From contig JACPUC010000015.1 in the NCBI GenBank assembly GCA_016192455.1, forward strand, positions 35,923 to 99,922: a stretch of 64,000 nucleotides of DNA, given 5' to 3'. Below the pieces are notes generated by a model, which made no database searches, was not told where the DNA came from, and saw only the letters and a list, made by a program, of their open reading frames with translations. Source of the DNA: Candidatus Tectimicrobiota bacterium. GTDB lineage: Bacteria; JACPUC01. This document shows positions 31,242 through 41,800 of this stretch, in pieces (within the stretch, counting starts at the first letter, position 1; each line of letters opens with the position of its first letter). Position numbers and translations under genes: made by a program.

Positions 31242-32252
31242 GGCAGCTCCTTCATGCGGTGCGAATGGATTCGGATCGGCGAGGTGCCGACTCTCCGGGG
31301 CTGACGCTGCTCGGTTCGAGCCTCCTCACCCCGGCGTGCCTGAGCCGTGTTTGGCAACATCCTCGGCAGGGCGCAAAACACCGAGATCGCATCGGCGTCC
31401 GGAGGGGCCTCGTGGTGAGGTAAGCCCTTGCCGCGGCCATGATCCAGTCACGAACACCCGTCCGAAGCGAGGGCAACGTGCAGCTCCCGCTTCAGCTCGA
31501 CATCCTGGACGTCGATGACGCTGTGCCTGCCTCTCGTAACAGGCATGACGAGCATGTAACTCATAGGACATTGCATGTCAAGCTATTGCGGGCGCCAATT
31601 TTCGCAGCTTTCCCTTGACAGAGTGGGGGAGTTATGTACCATGCCCTTCAATCAAGAGGGTTGCTTGCTGGAGGGGTTTCCGTACGGGGTGGCTTAGGGG
31701 ACCCCTGCGACCGGTGAAGGAATCCGTCGCCGGAGAAGAGAGATTGGAAAGCGGCGGAAAGGGTGCGGAATCTTGAAGGGGCCGAATTCTGCCCCTTATC
31801 TTCCGGTCATCCGCCGTCAGGGGAGTCGGCGTGGAAGTGGAAAGGCGCGAAGCCCTCGGAAGCTGTTCATCTCGATCATTGATCGAGTTTGATTTGTATA
31901 GGTGCCAATACTTTGAAGGCGGACGGGAAAGAAGCTCTGTCGCCCTGAAAACCCCACCATTCTCTCGCCGGCGAAGACTGGGACCTTCTCTGAGTTTGAG
32001 ACGGGTACGTGATCTCGCGGTGCTGCTCTCACTAACAGGAGCCATGTTGCTCCCAGCGCGGGGAGCACCGAACAAGATTCCCGATCTGAGTGTGCCTCAA
32101 ATCCCTCATTCATAGCAGGAGCAGCAGCCGGATCATCAGGGATGTTGCGGGGCAGTTGCCAACTGGGAACTCTCGGAACAGAGTACGCGCCCGTCTTCAC
32201 GGCGGCGCCTCGGGTTCCGATCACGCACCCAACCACACGAGGAGGAAAGGTC
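31242..32252. other. 1-kb intergenic region upstream of the substrate-binding protein
   Basis: No convincing gene is seen. The stretch 31560-32250 is visibly less GC-rich than the surroundings. TTGACA at 31615-31620 followed 16 bases later by TACCAT is a possible promoter pointing right. If used, it would give a leader of about 600 bases before the binding-protein gene. G/C-rich segments at 31650-31720 could fold, but I recognise no riboswitch family. Short frames on both strands lack ribosome-binding sites and family resemblance. Confidence 0.35.
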
Positions 32253-33434
32253 ATGCGTTCCAACCCCTTTGTCAGGGCATCATGCCTGCTTCTCATCCTT
32301 GCGCTGCTGCTGGGCGCTTCTGCCTTTTCCGCCGCGGCGAAACTGGCCGGGAGCGAAGTCCGCATCGGGGTGATCATCCCTACCTCGGGCTACATCGTAT
32401 TTTTCGGCAACCAGCAACTCCTGGCCTTGCGCATTGCGGAAGAGGAGATCAACGCCGCTGGGGGAATCGGTGGCTTGCCGATGAAGCTGATTGTTTACGA
32501 TACCGCCTCGAAAGGCGAGACGGCGATTGCCGTGACGAAGAAGCTCATTGATACAGATAAAGTACTCGCCATCATTGGGCCGCTGTTGAGCAGCAATGCC
32601 GAAGTCACCTTCCCCGTGGCGAATCGGGCGAAGATCTCCATCATCTCCGCCGCCTCGGCCGCGCCGGGCATCTCCGCTCGCAACCGCCCCTGGGGCTTCC
32701 GAAATACCTCCACCAGCGACAAGGTGAGTGGACCGGCAATCAAGAAATGGGTCGAGATGCACGGCATCAAGTCCGTCGGTATTGTCACCGACGTCAAATC
32801 GGTCGTGAGCAAAATCTACGGCAAGCAAGTTGCTCCAACCTTGCTGGCGCAACACGGGGTTAAAGTGATTGAGAGCATCGATATCATGACAACCGACATG
32901 GATTTCAGCGCCCAGGTCACGAAACTCAAAGCGGCAAAACCTGACGGCATTGTTCTCGCCGGCGAGTTCTTCCTGGCTGCCAATATCGCGCGTGAAGTGC
33001 GCCGCCAAGAGATGAAACAACCCTTCCTAGGCGATGTCACCATCTCAGGGACGCAGTACGTGGAACTCGGCGGCAAGGCTACCGAAGGCACCATCGCCGC
33101 CTCCGACTGGTGGCCGGCGAAGCCGGATGCCCGCGTCCAAGCCTTTGTGGAGAAATTCAAGGCGCGGGACCCCAAGAAGCAAGATCCCCACACTGTGGCC
33201 GCAAGCATGTACGACACGATTTACATTACCAAGCGCTTCATTGAAACCGGGGGGGTGACCAACAAACCTGAGGACCTGGCTGGCGACCGCGAGCGCATTA
33301 GAGATGGATGGGCGAACTTGAAGGATTACGCGGGAATCATGGGGCAGACCACCATCAACAGCGACGGCGATGGGGTGAAGGAACTCTATATCCTCATGGT
33401 GAAAGATGGGAAATATGTTCGCCTGGCCGACTGA
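32253..33434 (+). CDS. Branched-chain-amino-acid-type ABC substrate-binding protein (LivK-like)
   Basis: 393 residues from ATG 32253, behind a strong GGAGGAAAGG. A signal peptide (CLLLILALLLGASAFSAAAK) precedes a Peripla_BP_6 fold: VRIGVIIPTSGYIVFFGNQQ, LALRIAEEEINAAGGIGGLP, DTASKGETAIAVTKKLI, IIGPLLSSNAEVTFPVANRAK-like binding loop, and DFSAQVTKLKAAKPDGIVLA. These proteins capture amino acids, amides or aromatic acids in the periplasm for Liv-type ABC transporters. No permease or ATPase genes are adjacent, so the ligand and partner transporter are unknown. The next gene is a peptidase-like hydrolase 90 bases downstream. Confidence 0.88.
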   Translation: MRSNPFVRASCLLLILALLLGASAFSAAAKLAGSEVRIGVIIPTSGYIVFFGNQQLLALRIAEEEINAAGGIGGLPMKLIVYDTASKGETAIAVTKKLIDTDKVLAIIGPLLSSNAEVTFPVANRAKISIISAASAAPGISARNRPWGFRNTSTSDKVSGPAIKKWVEMHGIKSVGIVTDVKSVVSKIYGKQVAPTLLAQHGVKVIESIDIMTTDMDFSAQVTKLKAAKPDGIVLAGEFFLAANIAREVRRQEMKQPFLGDVTISGTQYVELGGKATEGTIAASDWWPAKPDARVQAFVEKFKARDPKKQDPHTVAASMYDTIYITKRFIETGGVTNKPEDLAGDRERIRDGWANLKDYAGIMGQTTINSDGDGVKELYILMVKDGKYVRLAD

Positions 33435-33524
33435 TCTTTCGCTCGCAGGCTGTTGGGCGCAGAGCGCAGAAAGCGGGGGACTGCCCAGGTCGTTCGTGTG
33501 CCGGCCGAGGAGAGAAGAGACGAC

Positions 33525-35159
33525 ATGTTGAAGCAGCGGTTAACACAACTCAGCACGGATCAGGACCTCACTCAGTACCCCTATGCCACCTTGCCGCCGA
33601 CGCCCGAGGCCTCCGAGCCCCGCTACGTTCCGGCTCCGATGGAGAGCATGCGCATTCGCATGCGCGACGGAGTCCACCTCGAGGCCGACATCTTCCGACC
33701 CGCCGCGGCGGGGCAGCGCTTCCCGGCCCTGGTGGCGTGTTCCCCGTATGGCAAGTTCATGCAGCATACGCCCATTTGCCACCAGGGCAACGAAGCGGGT
33801 GATATCGACTTCTGGGTGCGGCGCGGCTATGCGCAGGTCATCTTCGATGTGCGCGGCGCCGGCGGCTCCGAAGGGTTGCTCTGTTTCTTGGGGGATGCCG
33901 AGCAGCAGGACGGCGCCGATCTCATCGAATGGGTGGCGCAGCAGCCGTGGTGCAACGGCAAGGTGGGCATGATCGGCATGTCCTACTACGCCATGATCCA
34001 GTACCTGGTGGCCGCTCAGCAACCTCCCAGCCTGAAGGCGATCTTCCCTTACGATGGCGCCAACGATCTCTACCGCGAATGGATGAACACCGGCGGCCTC
34101 AACGTGCTCGGCTTCGACGCCGCCATGACCTACTTCATCACCCGCGCCAATCTGACCCCCGGCATCCCGCAGGAGCGGGCCGAAGCCCTGCTGGAGTTCG
34201 GGCGCCTGACGATGAATCGCGTCCATCGCGAAGATGGGCCGTACTTCTGGGAGCGTTCGGCCTGCTGCAAGATGGACCGCATCAAGGTGCCCGTCTACTG
34301 CGGCTCGGGCTGGTACAGCATCGGGCTGCACCTGCGCGGCGCCTTCACCGCCTGGGAGAACCTCCAGGTCCCCAAGCGGCTCCTCATTACGGGCAAGAAA
34401 GTGCCGGCGCGCCCCTGGAGGAGCTTCCATGTCGAAGCCCTGCGCTGGTATGACCATTACCTGAAGGGAATGGACACAGGTGTCCACGCGGGGCCGCCCG
34501 TGAACCTCTACACGCTGGGCGCCGAGGAGTGGCGCTCGCACCAGGACTGGCCGCTGCCCACCACCCGCTGGACCGAGTGGCACCTCTCCAGCGACCGCCA
34601 TGGCCGGGGCGTTCTGCTGGACAGCCAGGCCACCCGCACCAGCACCCACAGCTTCACCACGGACCCCGAAAGCCCGGAGTGCCTCGAAGGCTTGCCGGCC
34701 TTGGTCTACCGCACCGAGCCGTTCGAGCGAGACACCGAAATCACGGGGCCGGTCGCCCTCTACCTGGTGGGCTCGGCCGATCAGCCGGAGACGTTTTGGA
34801 TCGCCAAGGTGTTGGACGAAGATGCGGCAGGCCAGACGCGGGTGCTGACCAAAGGATGGCTGCGCGGAACGCACCGCGCTCTGGATCGGGAGCGCTCCAG
34901 ACCGTGGCGTCCGTTCCATCCACACCGGCAGGGGGAGCCGCTCGTGCCGGGAGAGCCGACGGAGTTTCCCATCGAGATTTGGCCCACCTCCAACGTCTTC
35001 AAGGCCGGCCACCGCTTCCGCCTGGAGGTCTCGGCGTGTGACAGCCCTGCCTATGACCTCCCCTTCGCCCACTACCCGTACAGTCGCGTCGTCACCAACA
35101 CCGTCCATGAGGGGGGCGCGCGGGGCTCAAAACTCCTCGTTCCCCTCATTCCATCTTGA
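33525..35159 (+). CDS. CocE/NonD-family (X-Pro peptidase S15-like) hydrolase, divergent active site
   Basis: 544 residues from ATG 33525 behind GGAGAGAAGAG. The N-terminal alpha/beta-hydrolase domain has MRDGVHLEADIFRP, GYAQVIFDVRGAGGSEG and the nucleophile elbow GMIGMSYYAMIQY (Ser153). The C-terminal jelly-roll domain (from ~390) has ITGPVALYLVGSAD, KGWLRGTHRALDRERSRPW and HRFRLEVSACDSPAYD. Family members hydrolyse acyl esters or N-terminal peptides. In CocE the triad Asp and His lie in GWYD and GPWxH; here those places read SGWYSIG and GKKVPARPW. A second copy with a similar change lies at 49991-51721. It is probably cotranscribed with the binding protein upstream. Confidence 0.85.
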   Translation: MLKQRLTQLSTDQDLTQYPYATLPPTPEASEPRYVPAPMESMRIRMRDGVHLEADIFRPAAAGQRFPALVACSPYGKFMQHTPICHQGNEAGDIDFWVRRGYAQVIFDVRGAGGSEGLLCFLGDAEQQDGADLIEWVAQQPWCNGKVGMIGMSYYAMIQYLVAAQQPPSLKAIFPYDGANDLYREWMNTGGLNVLGFDAAMTYFITRANLTPGIPQERAEALLEFGRLTMNRVHREDGPYFWERSACCKMDRIKVPVYCGSGWYSIGLHLRGAFTAWENLQVPKRLLITGKKVPARPWRSFHVEALRWYDHYLKGMDTGVHAGPPVNLYTLGAEEWRSHQDWPLPTTRWTEWHLSSDRHGRGVLLDSQATRTSTHSFTTDPESPECLEGLPALVYRTEPFERDTEITGPVALYLVGSADQPETFWIAKVLDEDAAGQTRVLTKGWLRGTHRALDRERSRPWRPFHPHRQGEPLVPGEPTEFPIEIWPTSNVFKAGHRFRLEVSACDSPAYDLPFAHYPYSRVVTNTVHEGGARGSKLLVPLIPS

Positions 35160-35362
35160 TCAACAGGAGGGGGTGGAGACCCCGCTTCCCGAGAAGCAGG
35201 CGACCTGGTGGTGGAGCATGCTTCTCTTCCGGGGTGGCGGCGGGGATCCAGACCTTAGGTGTGGGTTCGAGGCAGTTCCCCATGGGCCTTTGGCCCACCC
35301 GCAAGGTCATGAAAATAAGCGGACACTTTATTTCTCAGCCGGCTTTCATCCCATCCACCGCA

Positions 35363-35384
35363 GGGGCGGTTCGCGAACCGCCCC
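35363..35384. repeat. REP-like palindrome (GGGGCGGTTCG/CGAACCGCCCC)
   Basis: A perfect 22-base palindrome whose half is GGGGCGGTTCG. Nearly the same palindrome recurs at 59997-60018, and a related one (GGGGCGGGG core) occurs at 49784-49807, all intergenic. This is consistent with a dispersed genomic palindrome family. Confidence 0.75.
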
Positions 35385-35457
35385 TACATCGGGATGCAAG
35401 AAACCGTGGAGGGAGGCGAATATCGGTGCGCATCCATGTTGAGCGCTGGTTCCTTCC

Positions 35458-35533
35458 CCTTCCTTCTCCGCGCCCTCTGCGTCTCCGCGGTGCACTCCAT
35501 TGAACCGCAGAGGCGTAGAGAACGCAGAGGTGA
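35458..35533. repeat. Inverted repeat built from 'CGCAGAG'-type units
   Basis: The left arm CCCTCTGCGTCTCCGCGGT is mirrored by the right arm ACCGCAGAGGCGTAGAGAA then CGCAGAGG, with a short AT-richer loop. Such CGCAGAG palindromes are widespread intergenic repeats in several environmental phyla. No coding potential is seen. Confidence 0.55.
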
Positions 35534-35769
35534 AGGACACCGGCCGCACGAACGTCAGCCTCCCCATCACGTGAAATCAACCACGTGGAGGTTCTTTTTT
35601 CTAAGCGGGGAAGAAGAGCGAGGTTCGGGGCCTGGGCATGGCGACCGCCCATGGCGCGTCGGCCTCGTTGACCGTAGGTACGGCGTCAGCCACGGCGATG
35701 ACTATCTTCATGAAGGGGGAGGCGTTCAGACGAGCTCCGGCGGTTGGGGGGCTAGGTCTGCCTGCGGCC

Positions 35770-36162
35770 TCAGACACGGGAGTGGTACCAGGTGTCGAGG
35801 TCGATGACCTCGGCCAGGCGGGTGCTGGTGTGGCGCAAGCGCTCGATCAGGGAACCGAGGATGTACTGCATCGCCAGCGGCATGGAGGCGAGGAGGCGGC
35901 GAAATTCGCTCTCCGGCACGACGGCCACGCGCACGCGCTCAAGCGCCGCCACCGCCGCCGAGCGCGCGCCGCGGTCAATGATCCCCATCTCCCCGAAGAC
36001 CTCACCCTTGCTGAGCACGCGCAGACTCACCTTGCGCCGATTGACGGTCTTGAACACCTCGACACGGCCTTCCAGAATCACGTAGGCGCTCGTGCCCATG
36101 GCGTCCTCGGCGACGATCACCTCGCCAGCCCCGTAGCTCTCCTCCGGTAGATGCCCCTGCAT
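35770..36162 (-). CDS. Cyclic-nucleotide-binding (cNMP) domain protein
   Basis: 130 residues from ATG 36162 behind GGAGGG. A single cNMP-binding beta-barrel: EESYGAGEVIVAEDAMGTSA, YVILEGRVEVFKT, the phosphate-binding cassette LSKGEVFGEMGIIDRGARSA, and a C-helix region MPLAMQYILGSLIERLRHTS. There is no helix-turn-helix, so it is not a CRP/FNR transcription factor by itself. Such stand-alone domains usually sense cyclic nucleotides within signalling complexes. A TACAAT at 36200-36205 (minus strand) may be its -10 element. Confidence 0.88.
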   Translation of the reverse strand: MQGHLPEESYGAGEVIVAEDAMGTSAYVILEGRVEVFKTVNRRKVSLRVLSKGEVFGEMGIIDRGARSAAVAALERVRVAVVPESEFRRLLASMPLAMQYILGSLIERLRHTSTRLAEVIDLDTWYHSRV

Positions 36163-36567
36163 GGTTCTTCCCTCCGTGGGCGGGTCAGCGAACGGCTGTA
36201 TTGTACACCAACACGGCCCCGCCGGCTCCTTCAACTTCTGCCGCCGCGGGACGGAGCCACGCCGGCTGTCGAGGCTGTCGCGGCCGTCACTCCCTGCCCC
36301 AGCCGAGGCCGAGGAACGGAGCCGCCGCCGCGGCCCGCGCAGGGAGCATCGCAACTTGGCATCCCGCCTCCTTACCTTACCGGTTCCACGTTGTCAGCGA
36401 TCGCCTCATGGCTTGACACGGCTTGAACTCGGACGGCAGATGCCTCATCATGCCGTTCAGGAGCCTTGGAGGGGTGAGGCGGCTCCTAGCGACATCACAG
36501 CTCGCGCTTCGGTGTTGGCACGTACAGCGATCCTACCTCCCTTGCCTGGCGGATAAAGGAGCTTATT
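36163..36567. other. Divergent intergenic region
   Basis: 405 bases between the minus-strand cNMP protein and the plus-strand Ig-repeat protein. It should contain promoters for both. Apart from the TACAAT noted for the cNMP gene I see no clear elements and no gene. Confidence 0.4.
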
Positions 36568-38745
36568 GTGCCGCAGCCTGCCGCCTGCCGGCTCCTGGCG
36601 CTGCTCGTGGCCTTGTGGTTGCCGGCCTGGCCCGCGCTCGCCCAGCTCCCGCTTCCGGGTCCACAACCGGACGCCTCCTCGCAAGCGCCCGCGGCACTCA
36701 CCGGGAGGGTCTTCAACGCCCTCACCCTGGTGGGGATTCCCCTGGCGCGCGTGCGGGTTGAGCCGCTCGGCGCCTCGGTGAGCACCGATGTTGACGGCAC
36801 CTTCTCGCTCGCGGTGCCGCCTGGCAGCTATGAGGTGCTCATCGAACAGGAGGCCGACCTCCCCGCGCCACCCCTCGGCTACGCTCTGCGCACGCGTCTT
36901 CCGAGAGTGCGCGTGGACGAGGCGGCCACCCACCTTGAGGTCTTCCTTACCCCCCTCTTCTCTGCCGAGCTGACGGCGCCGCCGGAACCGCTGACCTTGA
37001 TCCCCGCCCGCGCCACCCTGCGCCTCGGCGAGGAGCAGACCTTTCGCGCCAACGGCGGCAGCGGCCTCTACCTCTGGCGGGTGAGCTCGGGGTCGCTGGA
37101 CGTGGACCGCGGCGCGGTAGCCCGCTACACCGCCCCGGCCAGCGCCGGCAGCCATGCGGTGATCCTCTCCGACAGCGCCGGCAACGTCACCACGGCCCAG
37201 GTGCAGGTGACCAACACCCTCTTCATCACCCCGCTCCGCGCCACCCTCCGGCAGGGCGAGGAGAAGGCCTTCACCGCCATCGGGGGCATCCCACCCTATA
37301 GCTGGGCCAGCTCCGCGGGGGACATTCTCGCCGCCTCCGGCGCCTCCGTCACCTATACGGCGCCGCGGCAGAGCGGCAGTCACACGCTGACGGTCACCGA
37401 TGCCGCCAGCAGCCAAGCCGAGGCGACGGTGGAGACGATCCTGCCGCTCAGCATCACCCCTGCGTCCGCAGCCGTTGAATTGGAGGGGAGCGCCGAGTTC
37501 GCGGTGGCGGGGGGGGTGGCTCCCTTCAGCGTCAGGGCCACGGCAGGCACGGTGAGCGGCCCGACGGAGGAGGGGACGATCACCTTTGCGGCGCCCAACC
37601 TGGTGGGCAATCAGTCGCTCATCGTCACTGACAGCGCCGGGAACAACGTCAGCGCCCTGATCAGTGTCAGCCGGGGACGCATCCGCGTCAGCCCGGCCAG
37701 CGCCGCGGTCGAGCCCGGCGAGGCCTTGCGGCTCTCCGCCCTGGGCGGCAGCGCACCGTACCGCTGGGGAGCGGAGGCGGGCTCCCTCAGCGCCGCGCTG
37801 GCGGAAGAAGAGGAACCGATCATCTACATCGCCCCGATCCTGGCGGGTCTCTTCAATGTCACCGTCACCGACAGCGCCGGCAGCGAAGCCCTGATCAGCA
37901 TCAACGTCGCGCAGCCCCTGGCCGTCACCCCGCAAAGCGCCACCCTCGGTCTGGCGGAGGAGCACCTGTTCCTGGCGAGCGGGGGAAGCGGCACCTACAC
38001 CTGGAGTGCGAGCGAAGGGGACCTCAGTTCCACGCAAGGCTCGGAAATACGCTACACGGCGCCGGCGAGCCGCAGCATCAGCAGCCTCATCCTGACCGAT
38101 TCCGCTGGCAACTCGGCCGTCGCCACCATCACCACCAGCCAAGGTCTGCGGATCACCCCCGCCACGGTGGCGCTGGGCCCCTCGCAAGAGAGCACCTTTT
38201 CGCTCGCCGGGGGCGTGCCACCCTACATCCTGCAAACCGAGGCCGGGCAGCTCAGCGCCTCCACGGTCGAGGAGAACCAGCTCTTCACCCACAGCGCCGC
38301 GGTTTTTCCTGGGAGGTACAAGCTGCGCGCCACGGACCGTGAAGGGACGCGGGCGGAGGCCGAGGTGGAGGTGGTGCCGCCGACGCTGACGCTCGCACCC
38401 TCCGAGACGCGGCTGCGCGCCGGCGACACGCTGACGCTCGCCGTTACCACGTCCGGGCGCGGCAACGTCGACCTGTACGTGGGACTGCTCCTGCCCAGCG
38501 GGCAGCTCCTCTCCCTCGCGGCGGAGAACCAGTTCCACGAAGCCGGCGAGGTTCGACCCTTGCGCAGCAACGAGGAAATCAGCGGCGAACAGACGCTGCG
38601 CGCTTTCAGCTTGGCCGTTCCTGCCCTTCCCGAGGAGCTGCGCGGCGACTACCGGGTTGTCGCCCTGCTCACGGCACCTGGGAGGGATCCCTTGCGCCTG
38701 GCGAATCACCTGGCGGTTGCGACGCTGACTCTGACGCTTGATTGA
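36568..38745 (+). CDS. Secreted multi-domain Ig-like repeat protein
   Basis: 725 residues from GTG 36568, with AAAGGAG upstream. A signal peptide (CRLLALLVALWLPAWPALAQ) is followed by a carboxypeptidase-regulatory-like domain (LTGRVFNALTLVGIPLARVR to VPPGSYEVLIEQEADLP). About six or seven tandem beta-sandwich repeats of ~75-80 residues follow, each with a line such as ITPLRATLRQGEEKAFTAIG, GIPPYSWASSAGDI, VTYTAPRQSGSHTLTVTDAA. The last ~110 residues (DTLTLAVTTSGRGNVDLYVG onward) form a different beta domain. It is probably a surface or periplasmic structural or adhesive protein. The next gene is a longer paralogue whose frame overlaps the stop, so the two are one transcription unit. Confidence 0.78.
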   Translation: MPQPAACRLLALLVALWLPAWPALAQLPLPGPQPDASSQAPAALTGRVFNALTLVGIPLARVRVEPLGASVSTDVDGTFSLAVPPGSYEVLIEQEADLPAPPLGYALRTRLPRVRVDEAATHLEVFLTPLFSAELTAPPEPLTLIPARATLRLGEEQTFRANGGSGLYLWRVSSGSLDVDRGAVARYTAPASAGSHAVILSDSAGNVTTAQVQVTNTLFITPLRATLRQGEEKAFTAIGGIPPYSWASSAGDILAASGASVTYTAPRQSGSHTLTVTDAASSQAEATVETILPLSITPASAAVELEGSAEFAVAGGVAPFSVRATAGTVSGPTEEGTITFAAPNLVGNQSLIVTDSAGNNVSALISVSRGRIRVSPASAAVEPGEALRLSALGGSAPYRWGAEAGSLSAALAEEEEPIIYIAPILAGLFNVTVTDSAGSEALISINVAQPLAVTPQSATLGLAEEHLFLASGGSGTYTWSASEGDLSSTQGSEIRYTAPASRSISSLILTDSAGNSAVATITTSQGLRITPATVALGPSQESTFSLAGGVPPYILQTEAGQLSASTVEENQLFTHSAAVFPGRYKLRATDREGTRAEAEVEVVPPTLTLAPSETRLRAGDTLTLAVTTSGRGNVDLYVGLLLPSGQLLSLAAENQFHEAGEVRPLRSNEEISGEQTLRAFSLAVPALPEELRGDYRVVALLTAPGRDPLRLANHLAVATLTLTLD

Positions 38746-38828
38746 GACTCGCGGGGGGGCAACGCCGACGCTTCTCGGCTGCCAGGCCCCTGGAGGGCAC
38801 CGGGGTCGCGGGGAGGTCTGGGTCAAAC

Positions 38829-41800
38829 GTGAAGTTTTGGTCTGTCCTGGCAGTGATTCTGCTCATCACCTGGGGCGGCGCATCCATGGTGTCGGGCCCT
38901 CCCCCCGTTGCCGCACAGGAGCCACTGCCGCCGCCGCCCGGTGGGCTGCTGCCGCCGCCTCCCGGTGGGCTGCTGCCGCCGCCGCCCGGTGGGCTGCTGC
39001 CGCCGCCGCCCGGTGGGCTGCTGCCGCCGCCGCCCGGTGGGCTGCTGCCGCCGCCTCCCGGTGGGGCGCTGCCGCCACCTCCCGGTGGGGCGCCGCTGCC
39101 CGGTGGGGCACCGCCGCCCGGCGGCCAGCCTCCGGGGCCTGGGGCTCCCCTTCCGGGTGGAGGCGGACCGCTGCCGCCGACCGGCCTGCCGCCACCCCCG
39201 CCGCGAGGCGGCTTCCCATCACCGGAGCTGCTGGGTGGAGGCCTGCCGCTGTTCCCTCCGCCGCCCGGCCCAGGCGGACAGCCACTACCCGGGGGACCGC
39301 TGCCGGGAATGCCAGGAGAAGGGCCGCCACCCGCGGGATTTGCGCCTGGCGCGATTCCCCCGGGGGCGGGACGGCCACCGGCTGTCTTCGCCCCTCCGGG
39401 GCTCTTCCCCGGTGGTCCGCCGGTGGAGTTTCGCCTGCCTCAGCCGCACCTCGAAGTGGCGGTGCCGCGGGACCTCTTCCTGCCGGCAGGGGAGCGTCCT
39501 ATGCTCCCTGCCGGTCTTGAGATCCCTGGCCGATTCATGGTGCCGGAGGCACTGCTCACCGAGCAGGGTCGGGTGCGACCTGAGTTCTTCGCCCTGCCTC
39601 CCAGACTCACCCTCCCGCCGGCCTTCGTGAATGCAGAGAACACCGTGCGGCCGGAGGTGTTCGTCTATCCAGCAGGGTTCATCCCGCCGGCGGGGGCGCG
39701 GCTGCCGAGGGATTTCTTCGGCCCTGAGCGGATGCCCGGTAGGGAGGCTCCGGAGAGGGTTGAACGCGTCCAGGCCGTCCGGGGCACGGTGACGGTCGCG
39801 GGGGCGCCCTTTGCGGGCGCCCGCGTCCGTCTGGAGCCGGGGGAGGTCCTCGCCACCACGGGCCCCGACGGTAGGTACTTCGCCGCGGTGGCGGAGCCGG
39901 GCACCTTCTCGGTGCACCTCTCCCTCGACACGCAGCGCCACGATCTGGTCACCCTGGTGGCGCCGTCCGGGATAGCGCCGCCAGGCGCGCCGCGGCAGTT
40001 CGTCGAGCTGCGTCGCGACGCCGTGGTCGTGGCGGAGAACGACACCGTCGCTATCGACTTTGCGTTGTTCCCCGAACGCAGCCAGCAATTGCTGGATCAG
40101 CCTCTGCAGGAGCTTGAGGTCCAGCCTCGCAGCGCCACGTTGACGGGCGGCGAGGAGCAGACCTTCAGCGCCGCGCACGGCACCGGCACGTATCGCTGGC
40201 ACGCCACGCTGGGCAGCTTCAGTTCAACCTCCGACGCCGCCACGACCTACACCGCCCCCGCCTCCGCGGGGACGCACTTCGTCATCGTCAGCGATACCGC
40301 CGGCAATGTCGCCATGGCGAGGGTGGAGGTTACCAATCCCCTTACCATCACCCCCCGGCGCAGCACGGTGGCGCTCGGGGAAACCCAGGAGTTGACGGTC
40401 CTGGGCGGCCTCGGTCCTTACGTATGGTCGGCCTCGGCCGGCTCCTTCAGCGCGCCGGAAGGCTTCCAGGTCACCTACCTCCCACCGGCGGTAGCCGGTG
40501 AGTACGAGGTCGTCGTCACGGACGCCGCCGGCAAGAGCGCCACCGCCGCCATCAGTGTGGTCCTGTCCCTCGCCCTTACGCCGGCCAGCGCCACCCTGCA
40601 GATCGGGGAGAGCGTCACCTTCACCGCCAGCGGCGGCACCGGGGAGTATCGCTGGCGCACCTCCGCGGGAGAAGTTGAGCCGCTGACCGGCGAGCAGACG
40701 ACCTATACGGCGCCGCAGCTTGTCAGTACGCAGTCGCTCATCGTCACGGATTCGGCGGGGAGCAGTGCCGTGGCCGTCATCGCGGTGAGCAGCGGCACCC
40801 TGCGCGTCACCCCGGCCCTCGCCAACCTCGGCTTCCAGGCCAGTCAGGCGTTCAGCGCCACCGGCGGCGTGCCGCCGTACGCTTGGACGGTGGCATCGGG
40901 GGGCTTGAGCGCCACCGAATCAGCGGAGGGGGAGGAGGTTACCTACACGGCGCCGTCCGTGGCCGGAGTGTACGAGATCAACGTCACGGACCGGGCCGGG
41001 AACGCGGGCCTGGCGAGTGTGAACGTCAATCGCGCCTTGCGCATCAGCCCGGCGGCGGCGGTGGTGGAGCGCGGCGGCACGAGCAGCTTCACCGCCCTCG
41101 GCGGCTCGGGGACGTACACCTGGTCGACAACTGGCGGTGAGCTGAGCGCCCTGAGCGGCTCTCCCGTGACCTACACCGCGCCCGACCTCAGCGGCAAGGA
41201 AAACATCATCCTCGCTGATACGGCGGGGAGCGTCGTCACCGCGGTGGTCGAGGTGATCGAGGCGCCGCTGCCGTCGCCGGATCGTCTCATCCTGGGACCG
41301 CAGGAGAGCTCGCGCCTCTCCGTGGCGGGTGGCCGCGCTCCCTACACGTGGCACGCTGAATCAGGCGATTTGAGCGCCACCAGCGGCGACAGCATCATCC
41401 ACACCGGCCCAGTGCTGAGCGGCAGCTACTTCGTGACGGTGATCGACAGCGAAGGCGTCGCCTCGCAGGTTCCCGTGAACATCGTCTCCGGGGCCTCCCT
41501 GGTGGTTACCCCCAATCAGGAGCGCTACGCCGCGGGAGAGCTGCTGGAGATCATCGTCACCACGCTGGGGCGCGGCGTGGCCGACCTCTACGTACGGGTG
41601 GAACTGCCGGCCGGGACGCCGGTGAGCATCACGGAGTTGAACGAGTTCAGCGTCCCCGACGTGTCGCTTCCCTTCGGGAGCCCGGTTCTGCTGGTGCCGG
41701 TGGCTCAGGAAACCACCATCATCTCCGTGCCCCTGCCCGAGACCCTGGTCGGCGCGCTGGCGGGCGAGTACCGCGTCACCGCCTCCCTGGTCGTTCCCGG

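Larger units (their letters stand above)
35160..35769. other. Intergenic region with dispersed palindromic repeats
   Basis: 610 bases with no supportable gene between the convergent hydrolase and cyclic-nucleotide protein genes. It holds two repeat-type palindromes, listed separately. Confidence 0.5.

Noticed and set aside
35770..36162. The cNMP-binding protein as the CRP/FNR regulator of the molybdoenzyme operon.
   Set aside because: It ends after the C-helix and has no helix-turn-helix DNA-binding domain.
38925..39092. Regular 24-bp repeats considered as a CRISPR array.
   Set aside because: There are no spacers. The repeats are contiguous, in frame, and encode PPPPGGLL in a secreted protein.
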